Positions 1 through 7,222 are shown, numbered from the stretch's first letter. The stretch: DNA of 8,262 nucleotides from Gemmatimonadota bacterium (GCA_030601615.1 JAUVTH010000060.1:1-8262); one strand, 5' to 3'. Notes: generated by a model not told the origin, from the letters alone. Program-made: numbers and translations.

Positions 1-1
1 C

Positions 2-1318
2 TTCGAATGGCTTTCTGAGGTCATCTTCGCCGGCTTCCATATGCTCGGGGGGCTCGCCGGTGTGGCAGTGCTCACCGCGCTCCTGTTCGCAGCGACCGTA
101 GGACTGGTCTACCTGACCATGGTACGCGCCGGTGCCCCTACCCTGCTCGCGCTTGTCTTTGCGTTCGCGTCTCTGGTTCTGCCGGCAGTACACCTGCACC
201 CCCGACCTCACATGTTCACGACGTTACTCGTCGCCGTCTTCAGTTTCCTGCTGCTGGAGGCGCGTAGAGACGGACAAGTGAGGCGACTGCTGCTCCTTCC
301 CCCGCTGATGATGATCTGGGCAAATCTGCACGGTGGTTTTCTGGTCGGCTTCATTCTGTTGTTCATGTTTGGGATCGATGCGGGACTCGTGTGGTGGAGC
401 GACCGGGGGGCACGGAGCGCCCGATACGCCGGGTGGATCGCCGGAGTCACAGGCCTCTGTCTGGTGGCTTCGTTGCTCACGCCCGCCAGTTGGGATCTCT
501 GGCCCCACGCGACTGGATACCTCCGCGAGAAATGGCTCGTCGACTTCACACAAGAGTATATGTCACCAAATTTTCATAACCACCTTCTCAAGTTCTTTCT
601 TGCCGCGCTTATGCTGGGTACTGCGGTGCTCGCGATGCTGCGTTCACGCATTGACCTTCTTGGTCTGGCGACCTGGATCCTCTTCTCGGCCTTCGCACTT
701 CACTCGGGTCGGAACATACCTCTCTTCGCGGTCGTAGCCCTTCCGTGGCTCGCGGGGTGGGCCGTCAACCTGGCTGACCAGGACGCGCGGCCGGGGAGTG
801 CGCGCACGCGCTTCATGGTGTGGACGCGGCGCCTTGCTCGCACTGAGTCTGTGATTCCCGGCTGGCCGGCCGTCGCTTTCGGGGTGCTCGTGCTCACGAT
901 CGTCGCTGTTCAACCGGATCGCCGCGACGTGTACCGCTTTTCCAGCAAGGTCTTTCCCGTGGCCGCCGTCGAAACGCTTCTCGAGTCGGGTTTCGAGCCT
1001 CCCGGACCCGTTTATAACGAGTTTGGCTGGGGCGGGTACCTGCTCTACCGGGCCTGGCCCGAGATCCCGGTGTTCATCGACGGGCAGACGGATTTCTACG
1101 GTGAAGGGCTGACACGGGAGTATGTTGCGATCCGCGCGCTGCAAGCGAACTGGGAGCAACTCCTGTCCAAGCACAAGGTTGCGTGGGCCCTTATACCCCC
1201 TGAAGCACCGCTGGCTCAAGGACTTGAGCTCCACCCGGACTGGAGGCTCCTCTATTCCGACAGTACAGCGGTGGCCTTCGTGCGAGATACAGTGGTCCCA
1301 GCCGTAATCAGAAAGTAG
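2..1318 (+). CDS. Polytopic membrane protein, possible GT-C-type glycosyltransferase (5'-partial)
   Basis: The reading frame is open to the left edge, so the N-terminus is missing. The first ATG (base 41) is preceded in frame by residues FEWLSEVIFAGFH, which resemble the EWLSE segment of large membrane proteins related to GT-C glycosyltransferases; that ATG is therefore probably internal. Counting from base 41, about nine or ten hydrophobic segments run from residue 6 to about 290, with HPRPHMFT (53-60) and WANLHGGF (93-100) between them. A C-terminal soluble domain follows (about 300-415) with YNEFGWGGYLLY (325-336) and VFIDGQTDFYG (344-354). Such proteins are usually annotated as hypothetical or as mannosyltransferase-like. 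The acidic catalytic loop of GT-C enzymes would lie upstream of the window, so activity cannot be confirmed. The DUF4159 gene follows 29 nt downstream on the same strand. The membrane-protein call is secure; the transferase role is inference. Confidence 0.75.
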   Translation, partial: FEWLSEVIFAGFHMLGGLAGVAVLTALLFAATVGLVYLTMVRAGAPTLLALVFAFASLVLPAVHLHPRPHMFTTLLVAVFSFLLLEARRDGQVRRLLLLPPLMMIWANLHGGFLVGFILLFMFGIDAGLVWWSDRGARSARYAGWIAGVTGLCLVASLLTPASWDLWPHATGYLREKWLVDFTQEYMSPNFHNHLLKFFLAALMLGTAVLAMLRSRIDLLGLATWILFSAFALHSGRNIPLFAVVALPWLAGWAVNLADQDARPGSARTRFMVWTRRLARTESVIPGWPAVAFGVLVLTIVAVQPDRRDVYRFSSKVFPVAAVETLLESGFEPPGPVYNEFGWGGYLLYRAWPEIPVFIDGQTDFYGEGLTREYVAIRALQANWEQLLSKHKVAWALIPPEAPLAQGLELHPDWRLLYSDSTAVAFVRDTVVPAVIRK

Positions 1319-1347
1319 CTGCCCTGAACTTCCGGATTCCTTGTGTA

Positions 1348-2136
1348 GTGACCTTCAGATCGCGTCCATGCGGCTGTCGGTGGGCGTTGGTGAGGCTTGG
1401 ATTCCTCGCGGGCCGACAAACGGGTCGGAGTCAACGGTCGCATCTGTACCAAGGGGCGGTCTTTGGTCTCGTCGCCTGTGGAGTCATCCTTTCGATGCAC
1501 TTCCTGTCCCACGAGGCCGTCGCCCAGGACAGGCTACCGACGATCGCTCGCGTCCATTACGAGGGTGGAGGGGACTGGTACGCGAACCCATCCAGCCTGC
1601 CCAATCTCCTCAGCGAGATAGGTAAGCGCACCACAGTCCGGGTGTCGAGCCGGCCCGCAGAGGTGCGTCTGGCGGACCCGGACCTCGCTGACCACCCCTA
1701 CCTGTACCTGACGGGCCACGGAAACATCAGCCTGTCGGACCGCGAGGTAGAAGCGCTGCGAGACTACATACGAAACGGAGGGTTTCTGCACGCCGACGAC
1801 AATTACGGGCTGGACGCATCGTTTCGGCGGGAGATTCGCAGGGTGTTCCCTGCCGAAGAATTGACGGACGTGCCTCTCGACCACCCGGTGTACCGTATCC
1901 ACTACTCGTTCCCCGGTGGATTGCCAAAGATACACGAACATGACGGCTTGCCCGCCCAAGGACTCGGTATCTTCGTGGAGGGACGTCTCGCGGTGTTCTA
2001 CAGCTACCAGAGCGATCTCGGAGACGGATGGGAGGATCGAACCGTCCACGGCGACCCGGCCGAAGTTCGCGAGCAGGCGATACGGATGGGCGTGAATCTA
2101 TTCCTGTACGCCCTGTCGGCCGGCCCGCCGCGCTGA
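1348..2136 (+). CDS. DUF4159 domain protein, probably exported
   Basis: A 262-residue protein read from a GTG start. A basic N-terminal stretch (1-37) leads into a hydrophobic segment (about 38-53) and AVAQD (57-61), a good signal-peptidase site after Ala59, so the mature protein is probably periplasmic. The mature part matches DUF4159 along its length: ARVHYEGGGDW (67-77), then a region around PYLYLTGHG, a Leu-Arg-Asp-Tyr helix followed by GGFLHADDNYG, a DHPVY segment, FYSYQSDLGDGWED, and a C-terminal GVNLFLYALS. The family is of unknown function, described as resembling a glutamine-amidotransferase-like fold, and often sits near von Willebrand-type or MoxR genes, which are absent here. The start is uncertain: no clear ribosome binding site precedes GTG 1348, in-frame TTG 1387 and GTG 1390 are alternatives, and ATG 1495 has GGAG upstream but would delete most of the signal peptide. 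The gene ends 2 bp from the convergent ATPase gene. Confidence 0.85.
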   Translation: MTFRSRPCGCRWALVRLGFLAGRQTGRSQRSHLYQGAVFGLVACGVILSMHFLSHEAVAQDRLPTIARVHYEGGGDWYANPSSLPNLLSEIGKRTTVRVSSRPAEVRLADPDLADHPYLYLTGHGNISLSDREVEALRDYIRNGGFLHADDNYGLDASFRREIRRVFPAEELTDVPLDHPVYRIHYSFPGGLPKIHEHDGLPAQGLGIFVEGRLAVFYSYQSDLGDGWEDRTVHGDPAEVREQAIRMGVNLFLYALSAGPPR

Positions 2137-2138
2137 GG

Positions 2139-4379
2139 TTATTCCCGGACCCTCGCCAGCCTGAGCGCGTTGGCTGTCACCACCAGTGACGCTCCCATGT
2201 CGCCCACGAGCACCGCCACGATCAGCGACACCCAACCCAGCGGAACCCCTACCGCCAGGACCATCTTGACCAGGATTGCCGCGGCGATGTTCTGCCTGAT
2301 TACCCGCCGACTTCGTTGGGCCAGGCTGTAGAGATACGGCAGCCGCTCCAGATCATCGCCCATGACTGCGATGTCCGCCGTTTCCAGCGCCGCGTCGGAC
2401 GCGGCGGCGCCCATGGCGATCCCCACCGACGCTGCGGCGAGCGCCGGCGCATCGTTCACTCCGTCACCGACCATGGCTACGCGGCCGGTCTCGTATTCCA
2501 GTCGCTCCACGGCGTCCACCTTGGCCGCTGGCTCGAGCCGCGACCATACATCATCCGCTCCCACCTCCCGGCCTGCCTCTTCCGCCGCCTGCTTCAGGTC
2601 ACCGCTCAACACGACGACACGTTGGATGCCCATCTCCCGGAGGCGGGTGATGACACTGCGCGCGGCCGGCCGAAGCGGATCCGTCAATCCGAGAATCCCT
2701 ACGATTTGTCGCGATGCGTCGTCCGTCTCTCGAAGGACGACGACGGGTGTCTTGCCCTGGCTCGCCAGCTCAGCCAACTGGGGTAGCGAGTCCGCATCGG
2801 CGTGGAGACTCGGTCTCCCGACGATGTGAACAACGCCCTCGACGCGAGCCCTCGCCCCCTGCCCCGGGAAGGACTCGAAGTCCTCAACTTCGTAAGGCTC
2901 GCCGGCTCCGGCTGCCGCCCTTACGATCGCGCGCGCGATCGGATGTTCCGAGCGGGCCTCCACCGCTGCCGCAACGGCGAGCACATCATCCGCCTCGAGT
3001 TCGGCTATCGGTATGACATCGGTAACCTCTGCGCGACCGTGTGTCAGCGTTCCGGTCTTGTCGAAAGCCACGACGCGGACTTCTGCCATGCGCTCGAGGC
3101 TCGCACCTCCCTTGATGAGAACACCGTGTCTGGCCGCGCTCGTGACGGCGCTGACGACCGATACGGGTGTCGAGATGACGAGCGCGCATGGACAGGCGAT
3201 CACCAGCAGCGTAAGCCCCCTGAGGAGCCACGTGTCGAACGGCTGACCCAGCAGCAGCACGGGCACTGCGACCAGGAGCACCGCCCCTATGGTCACCGCC
3301 GGCGTGTAGTACCGGGCGAAGCGCTCGACGAACCGCTCGCTCGGTGAGCGACGCCGCTCGGCATCCTCGATCAGCCGGATCATCCGCGCCAGTGTCGTGT
3401 CTCCAGCGTCCCTTTCGCTCTCGACTACGAGGAACCCCTCGTGCACGATCGATCCGGCGTACACGTGGTCGCCTTGGGTCTTGTCCGCCGGCATCGCCTC
3501 CCCGGTGATCGGCGCCTCATTGACCGCCGAATGGCCTTCCACTACGCGTCCGTCCACCGGTATGCGCTCTCCAGGCCGTACAACCACGAGATCCCCCGAC
3601 TCCACGTCCGCCGCCCGCACAGCGACCTCGACACCGTCCCGTCGCACACGAGCCACATCGGGTGACAGCTCCATCAGGGAACGGACTGACGCCTCGGCTC
3701 GTTCGGACGCAAAACCCTCGAGCAACTCGGCGACGGAGAACAGGAAAGCGATGGCCGCCGCCTCCATGTACTCGCCGATGACGGTAGCACCAATGACGGC
3801 TAGCAGCATGAGCACGTGCATGTCCAGAACACGCCCGCGAAGCGCTCCGATGGCCCGTGGGAGAAAGTTCGACGCGCCGACGATCGCGGCCGCCACGAAC
3901 AGAAGATCCTCGAGCCCTGGCCACGCCGGGCCGCCATGCGAGTCGACGATCGTTCCGTGCAGCGCGAGTCTCAGAACCAGCCCCACGAACAGCAGTGTTC
4001 CGGCCAGATAAGCGCGGAGGGCACGCCGGCTCGACCAGATCTTGATAGTGGATTCAGTAGCGGTTGACGGGGCGAGCACCCGGTAGCCGAGATCACTCAC
4101 CTCCCGCCGGATCGCCTCCGCGTCGACCGTGGCCGGATCGTAGTCGATCTCCAGCCGACGTGAGATCGGACTGCCCTCCACGCAGATGATCCCCGGCCTT
4201 TTCTCGAGGCTCCTCCGTATGGTGTCGAGGCAGCTGGCGCAGTCCATGTCCTCGACACGGAACTCGACTCGCGTGACAGGACCGACATCGCTCAGACCGG
4301 TCGGTCCCGCCATGCTGGCTCCATCCCGGGCCGTGATGCAGTCATCGCCGCACGCGCAAGAATCAGATCGCAGGGACAT
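2139..4379 (-). CDS. zntA: P1B-type heavy-metal ATPase, Zn/Cd/Pb class (ZntA-like)
   Basis: A full-length 746-residue metal-exporting ATPase of the inner membrane, using ATP to move divalent soft metals out of the cytoplasm. In order: a Cys-rich tip (Cys8, Cys10, Cys14); a heavy-metal-associated domain (about 36-102) with DMDCASC (44-50); paired transmembrane helices from about 120; the actuator domain with TGE (292-294); CPC in the transport helix (396-398); the phosphorylated Asp440 in DKTGT; the nucleotide-binding SEHP (477-480); the hinge GDGVNDAP (638-645); and two final helices. Lys705 and Asp727 (DMG, followed by VVTANALRL) are the landmarks of the Zn/Cd/Pb group, and the Asn/Tyr and Met/Ser signatures of Cu+ pumps are not seen. 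No metal-responsive regulator lies in the window. The start is ambiguous: ATG 4379 has no good ribosome binding site, while ATG 4313 (Met23) does but removes the Cys-rich tip. The gene lies 77 nt after ctaF on the same strand. Exact metal preference is inferred. Confidence 0.93.
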   Translation of the reverse strand: MSLRSDSCACGDDCITARDGASMAGPTGLSDVGPVTRVEFRVEDMDCASCLDTIRRSLEKRPGIICVEGSPISRRLEIDYDPATVDAEAIRREVSDLGYRVLAPSTATESTIKIWSSRRALRAYLAGTLLFVGLVLRLALHGTIVDSHGGPAWPGLEDLLFVAAAIVGASNFLPRAIGALRGRVLDMHVLMLLAVIGATVIGEYMEAAAIAFLFSVAELLEGFASERAEASVRSLMELSPDVARVRRDGVEVAVRAADVESGDLVVVRPGERIPVDGRVVEGHSAVNEAPITGEAMPADKTQGDHVYAGSIVHEGFLVVESERDAGDTTLARMIRLIEDAERRRSPSERFVERFARYYTPAVTIGAVLLVAVPVLLLGQPFDTWLLRGLTLLVIACPCALVISTPVSVVSAVTSAARHGVLIKGGASLERMAEVRVVAFDKTGTLTHGRAEVTDVIPIAELEADDVLAVAAAVEARSEHPIARAIVRAAAGAGEPYEVEDFESFPGQGARARVEGVVHIVGRPSLHADADSLPQLAELASQGKTPVVVLRETDDASRQIVGILGLTDPLRPAARSVITRLREMGIQRVVVLSGDLKQAAEEAGREVGADDVWSRLEPAAKVDAVERLEYETGRVAMVGDGVNDAPALAAASVGIAMGAAASDAALETADIAVMGDDLERLPYLYSLAQRSRRVIRQNIAAAILVKMVLAVGVPLGWVSLIVAVLVGDMGASLVVTANALRLARVRE
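4319..4322 (-). promoter_or_regulatory. Possible ribosome binding site for a shorter ATPase start
   Basis: On the - strand GGAG is followed by a 5-nt spacer (CCAGC) and ATG 4313, which is Met23 of the long ATPase frame. The upstream ATG 4379 has no comparable site. Use of ATG 4313 would give a 724-residue pump without the Cys8/Cys10/Cys14 stretch but with the heavy-metal domain intact. GGAG is short and could occur by chance. Confidence 0.35.
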
Positions 4380-4394
4380 GAGTCGAGGATAAGT

Positions 4395-4422
4395 CTGAGA
4401 GGACCGCGGAGTCCAGCCTCAG
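4395..4422 (-). other. Imperfect intergenic hairpin between ctaF and the ATPase gene
   Basis: The 77-nt gap holds a two-part inverted repeat: an outer CTGAG/CTCAG stem (4395-4399 with 4418-4422) and an inner GGAC/GTCC stem (4401-4404 with 4411-4414) around a 6-nt loop. The halves are separated by 1 nt on one side and 3 nt on the other. No T-run follows on the - strand, so it is not a typical Rho-independent terminator. It might be a weak attenuator, an RNA-processing site or chance. Confidence 0.3.
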
Positions 4423-4456
4423 TTACGGCCGCCGCCGGTGCGTCCACACAACCGAA

Positions 4457-4753
4457 TCAGCCGCGGAACACCCCGTACATGAGGAACATCGCCATCATCA
4501 CAGCGATCGCGACGAACAAGGGCCCGATGAAGAGCGCCCGAAACAGGCGGGCGTCAAACTTCAAGTGCATGAAGAGTCCGACTACCATCGTGAACTTCGC
4601 GGCCGAGAGCGTGAGCAGGACCGGGACGAGCACCGGGTCCAACGCCTCCAGGTAGAACACGGCGACTTCGACCGCGGTGATGACAGCCAGGATAGCCGCC
4701 ACGAGAACGTACGTGCGTGTGCTCGGGTGCGCGTGTTCGGGACCATTGCTCAT
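4457..4753 (-). CDS. ctaF: Cytochrome c oxidase subunit IV (prokaryotic type)
   Basis: A 98-residue inner-membrane protein, the small accessory subunit of the caa3 oxidase. A short polar N-terminus (HAHPSTRTY) is followed by three hydrophobic helices at about 15-35, 41-62 and 72-95. The loop between helices two and three carries FMHLKFD (61-67), the hallmark of the prokaryotic COX4 family. Length and layout match CtaF/CoxD proteins of about 100 residues. It has no redox cofactor and is thought to stabilise the complex. It starts 18 nt after the ctaE stop codon, with AGGAG about 10 nt ahead of the ATG (bases 4768-4764), so it is very likely translated from the same transcript as subunits I-III. 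It is the last oxidase gene in the window. Confidence 0.92.
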   Translation of the reverse strand: MSNGPEHAHPSTRTYVLVAAILAVITAVEVAVFYLEALDPVLVPVLLTLSAAKFTMVVGLFMHLKFDARLFRALFIGPLFVAIAVMMAMFLMYGVFRG

Positions 4754-4771
4754 TCCGGACCGTCTCCTCGC

Positions 4772-5365
4772 TCAGACCAGCAGATAGATTAGAGTGAACA
4801 GGACGATCCACACCACGTCCACGAAGTGCCAGTACAGTCCGGCGATTTCGACAGTCTCTGCGTTGGCCTGCGTGAGGCGGCCGCGTTGCGCAAGGAGGAA
4901 CAGGCTCAGCAGCCAGATAACGCCGACGGCCACATGTGCGCCGTGCGTCCCGGTGAGCAGGAAGAAGGTCCCCCCGAACAGGTTCGTCTTCAGCGTGAGT
5001 CCTTCATGCACGAAATGGGTAAACTCGAACACCTGTCCGCCCAGGAAGACCATCCCGAGGAAGGCCGTCATGAATAGCCATACCTTCCCCCACTTCATGT
5101 CTCCGCGCTGCACCGCCGCGAGCGCCAGGACCATCATCAGGCTGCTCATGAGGAGCACGAAAGTCGTGACCGTGATGAAGGGAATGTTGAGAAGGTCCTC
5201 CGGGTATGGCCCCACCACGCTCTTTCCCCGGTAAACCAGGTACGTGGTGATCAACGAGCCGAACAGCATGCACTCTGAGCCGATGAACGTCCACATCAGG
5301 ATCTTCCGACTGGAAAGCCCCGTGGCCGAGTGCACCTCCATGGCTGCCGCTTCCGTATGACTCAC
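4772..5365 (-). CDS. ctaE: Cytochrome c oxidase subunit III (caa3 type)
   Basis: A 197-residue inner-membrane protein of the haem-copper oxidase; subunit III flanks subunit I and is thought to support proton uptake and enzyme stability. Five hydrophobic helices are visible, as in the short five-helix CtaE of caa3 oxidases rather than the seven-helix mitochondrial form. Motifs from the GTG start: GSECMLFGSL (29-38) with the conserved membrane Glu31, TGTHGAHV (138-145), and the C-terminal YWHFVDVVWIVLF (178-190), the strongest family signature. I chose GTG 5365 because it lies 17 nt after the ctaD stop and has GAGGGA 7 nt upstream. A longer frame begins at TTG 5410 (212 residues), but it would overlap ctaD by 28 bp and add a non-conserved tail. 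ATG 5341 is a third option with a weaker binding site. Confidence 0.93.
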   Translation of the reverse strand: MSHTEAAAMEVHSATGLSSRKILMWTFIGSECMLFGSLITTYLVYRGKSVVGPYPEDLLNIPFITVTTFVLLMSSLMMVLALAAVQRGDMKWGKVWLFMTAFLGMVFLGGQVFEFTHFVHEGLTLKTNLFGGTFFLLTGTHGAHVAVGVIWLLSLFLLAQRGRLTQANAETVEIAGLYWHFVDVVWIVLFTLIYLLV

Positions 5366-5372
5366 GCCTGGT

Positions 5373-5378
5373 TCCCTC
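5373..5378 (-). promoter_or_regulatory. Ribosome binding site deciding the ctaE start
   Basis: On the - strand GAGGGA lies 7 nt ahead of GTG 5365, in the short gap after the ctaD TGA (5385-5383). This purine-rich site supports the GTG as the ctaE start over the upstream in-frame TTG at 5410. It is seen directly; its use is inferred. Confidence 0.6.
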
Positions 5379-5382
5379 ACTC

Positions 5383-7212
5383 TCAGTGTTCCAGCGGCTG
5401 GAACGCCCAACCGTACACGCCGAACAGCAGCACGCCGACGCCGACGAACACGACCGGAAAGGTCGTCGTCAAGGCTCCCGCGGCCATCACGATGATCCCG
5501 ACCGCGGACAGCAACGGGTAGAATGAGGGACCGGGCATGTGTGGATCAGCAACGCTCGGATCATCGCCAGGCATGGAATCGCCCGTGTCTTCCGCCCACA
5601 GCGGATCCCGGCTGTGCACAGTGGGCAGAACTCGGAAGTTGTAGTGCGGGGGCGGCGATGTGGTTGACCACTCCAGCGTGCTTCCTTCCCACGGGTTCGC
5701 TCCAGCCGGTTCGCCTTTTCTCAACATCCGGAGCACATTCCAGAGGAAGATCAGCATCGATGCGCCCAGGACCATCGAGCCCACTGTCGACATCAGGTTC
5801 ATGGCTTCGAACCCGAGGCCCGACTCGTACGTGAACGTGCGCCGGGGCATGCCGTGCAGGCCAAGAAAGTGCTGCGGGAAGAAGGTCACATTGAACGATA
5901 CGAGCATGATCCAGAAGTGCAGCTTCCCGAGTCGGTCGCTCAGCATTCGGCCCGTGATCTTCGGGATCCAATAGTACATGCCGGCGAACAGGGCGAACAT
6001 CACACCGCCAAACAGGACGTAGTGGATGTGGGCGACGATGAAGTACGTGTCCGTCTGTTGCAGATCGGACGCTGCCGACGCGTGCATCACCCCGCTGAGG
6101 CCACCGATGATGAACATGGAGATGAAGCCGAGCGAGAAGTAAAGCGGCGTCTGCATCCTCAGCGAGCCACCCCACAGCGTAGCGATCCAGTTGAAGATCT
6201 TCACGCCCGTCGGTATCGCGATCAACATGGTGGTCGCCGAGAACACCGTGTTGGCCACCGGTCCGAGACCTACCGCGAACATGTGGTGAGCCCACACGCC
6301 AAAGCCGAGGAAGGCGATCAGAATGCCCGAGTAGACGACAAACGCGTATCCGAACAGCGGCTTCCTCGAGAACACCGGGATGATCTCAGACACCATGCCG
6401 AGTCCCGGGAGGAGCAGGATGTAGACTTCCGGGTGCCCGAAGATCCAGAACAGGTGCTGCCAGAGCAGTACGTCTCCGCCCGCCAACGGATCGAAGAACA
6501 GCGTGCCGAACATGCGGTCGAACATGAGAAGGACGAGACCGACGGTGATCGCCGGGAAGGCTATGACCAGCAGGAACGACGTGATCAGCGTCATCCAGGT
6601 AAACAGAGGCATGCGCATGAACGTCATGCCCTCGGCCCGCAGGTTGATGATTGTCACGATGAAGTTCAGGGCCCCCGCGATCGACGACACGCCGAGCACC
6701 ATCAGGCCGATAACCCAGAAATCGATGCGCATCCCCGGCGAGTACTGCGTCGAGGTCAAATTGGCGTAGCCGAACCAGCCTGCATCAGGGGCCCCGCCGA
6801 ACAGAAAGCTGGCATTCATGAACAGAGCGCCGAGGAAGAACAGCCAGAAGCTGAACGCATTGAGACGCGGAAACGCCACGTCCCGGGCGCCGATCTGCAG
6901 CGGAACGATGAAATTGAAGAAGGCGGCGCTGAGAGGCATGATGGCGAGGAACACCATCGTCGTACCGTGCATCGTGAACAGCTGGTTGTACAGGTCCGGA
7001 TCGATCAGCGTATTCTCCGGCGACCCGAGCTGCAACCGCATGAGCAGCGCCTCGATCCCTCCCACCAGAAAGAAGAAGAAGGCGCTCAGCCCGTACATCA
7101 CCCCGATCCGCTTGTGATCGACCGTGGTGATCCAGCTCCAGGGCCCGCCCGAATACGTGCCCTCGTGTGAATGGTCCCCGCCCTCGGCGGCTGTGGCTCC
7201 CGTAGCTGACAT
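5383..7212 (-). CDS. ctaD: Cytochrome c oxidase subunit I (caa3 type, A-family)
   Basis: The 609-residue catalytic subunit, which reduces O2 to water at the haem a3/CuB site and pumps protons across the inner membrane. Twelve core helices span about residues 35-500. Visible ligands: His82 (haem a), His260 with Glu262 and Tyr264 in GHPEVY (CuB, proton gate and the His-Tyr crosslink), His309 and His310 (CuB), His395 (haem a3) and His397 (haem a) in AHIHYVL. Asp111 and Asn118 (RDVAFPRLN) mark the D channel and Lys338 (IPTGVK) the K channel, placing it in the A1 group. After the core come EWSTTSPPPHYNF (514-526) and a tail with two further hydrophobic helices (about 563-605), as in caa3 subunit I of about 610-620 residues. 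Subunit III is separate, not fused. ATG 7212 is preceded by AGGGGA (7222-7217), and the gene lies 53 nt after ctaC. Confidence 0.98.
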   Translation of the reverse strand: MSATGATAAEGGDHSHEGTYSGGPWSWITTVDHKRIGVMYGLSAFFFFLVGGIEALLMRLQLGSPENTLIDPDLYNQLFTMHGTTMVFLAIMPLSAAFFNFIVPLQIGARDVAFPRLNAFSFWLFFLGALFMNASFLFGGAPDAGWFGYANLTSTQYSPGMRIDFWVIGLMVLGVSSIAGALNFIVTIINLRAEGMTFMRMPLFTWMTLITSFLLVIAFPAITVGLVLLMFDRMFGTLFFDPLAGGDVLLWQHLFWIFGHPEVYILLLPGLGMVSEIIPVFSRKPLFGYAFVVYSGILIAFLGFGVWAHHMFAVGLGPVANTVFSATTMLIAIPTGVKIFNWIATLWGGSLRMQTPLYFSLGFISMFIIGGLSGVMHASAASDLQQTDTYFIVAHIHYVLFGGVMFALFAGMYYWIPKITGRMLSDRLGKLHFWIMLVSFNVTFFPQHFLGLHGMPRRTFTYESGLGFEAMNLMSTVGSMVLGASMLIFLWNVLRMLRKGEPAGANPWEGSTLEWSTTSPPPHYNFRVLPTVHSRDPLWAEDTGDSMPGDDPSVADPHMPGPSFYPLLSAVGIIVMAAGALTTTFPVVFVGVGVLLFGVYGWAFQPLEH

Positions 7213-7216
7213 GTAT

Positions 7217-7222
7217 TCCCCT
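7217..7222 (-). promoter_or_regulatory. Ribosome binding site of ctaD
   Basis: AGGGGA on the - strand sits 4 nt ahead of ATG 7212 in the 53-nt ctaC-ctaD gap and supports that start. The rest of the gap shows no clear promoter or terminator, in line with co-transcription with ctaC. Confidence 0.55.

Noticed and set aside
644..1234. A 196-codon - strand frame opposite the first membrane protein
   Set aside because: Charged, low-complexity product with no motif, fully overlapping a gene that has clear helices and a conserved C-terminal domain.
2118..2125. GGCCGGCC palindrome near the end of the DUF4159 gene, considered as a terminator stem
   Set aside because: A perfect 8-bp palindrome has no loop and no adjacent T-run, and such GC-only words are common in this base composition.
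2802..4011. Long open frames on the + strand opposite the metal ATPase (for example 3397-4011 and 2802-3347)
   Set aside because: They lie inside a complete ATPase gene whose motifs are all intact, and their products are rich in Ser, Thr, Arg and Pro without recognisable domains.
5561..6295. A 244-codon same-strand frame overlapping ctaD
   Set aside because: An out-of-frame reading of ctaD, rich in His, Arg and Asp, with no ribosome binding site evidence or recognisable domain.
5854..7170. A 438-codon open frame on the + strand opposite ctaD
   Set aside because: It is the antisense shadow of a strongly supported subunit I gene. Its product is a biased string of Glu, Arg, His, Asp and Gln with no domain, as expected from reading hydrophobic codons in reverse in GC-rich DNA.
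5383..7212. The long C-terminal tail of subunit I considered as a fusion with subunit III
   Set aside because: The tail has only two extra helices and none of the subunit III signatures; a complete separate ctaE follows.
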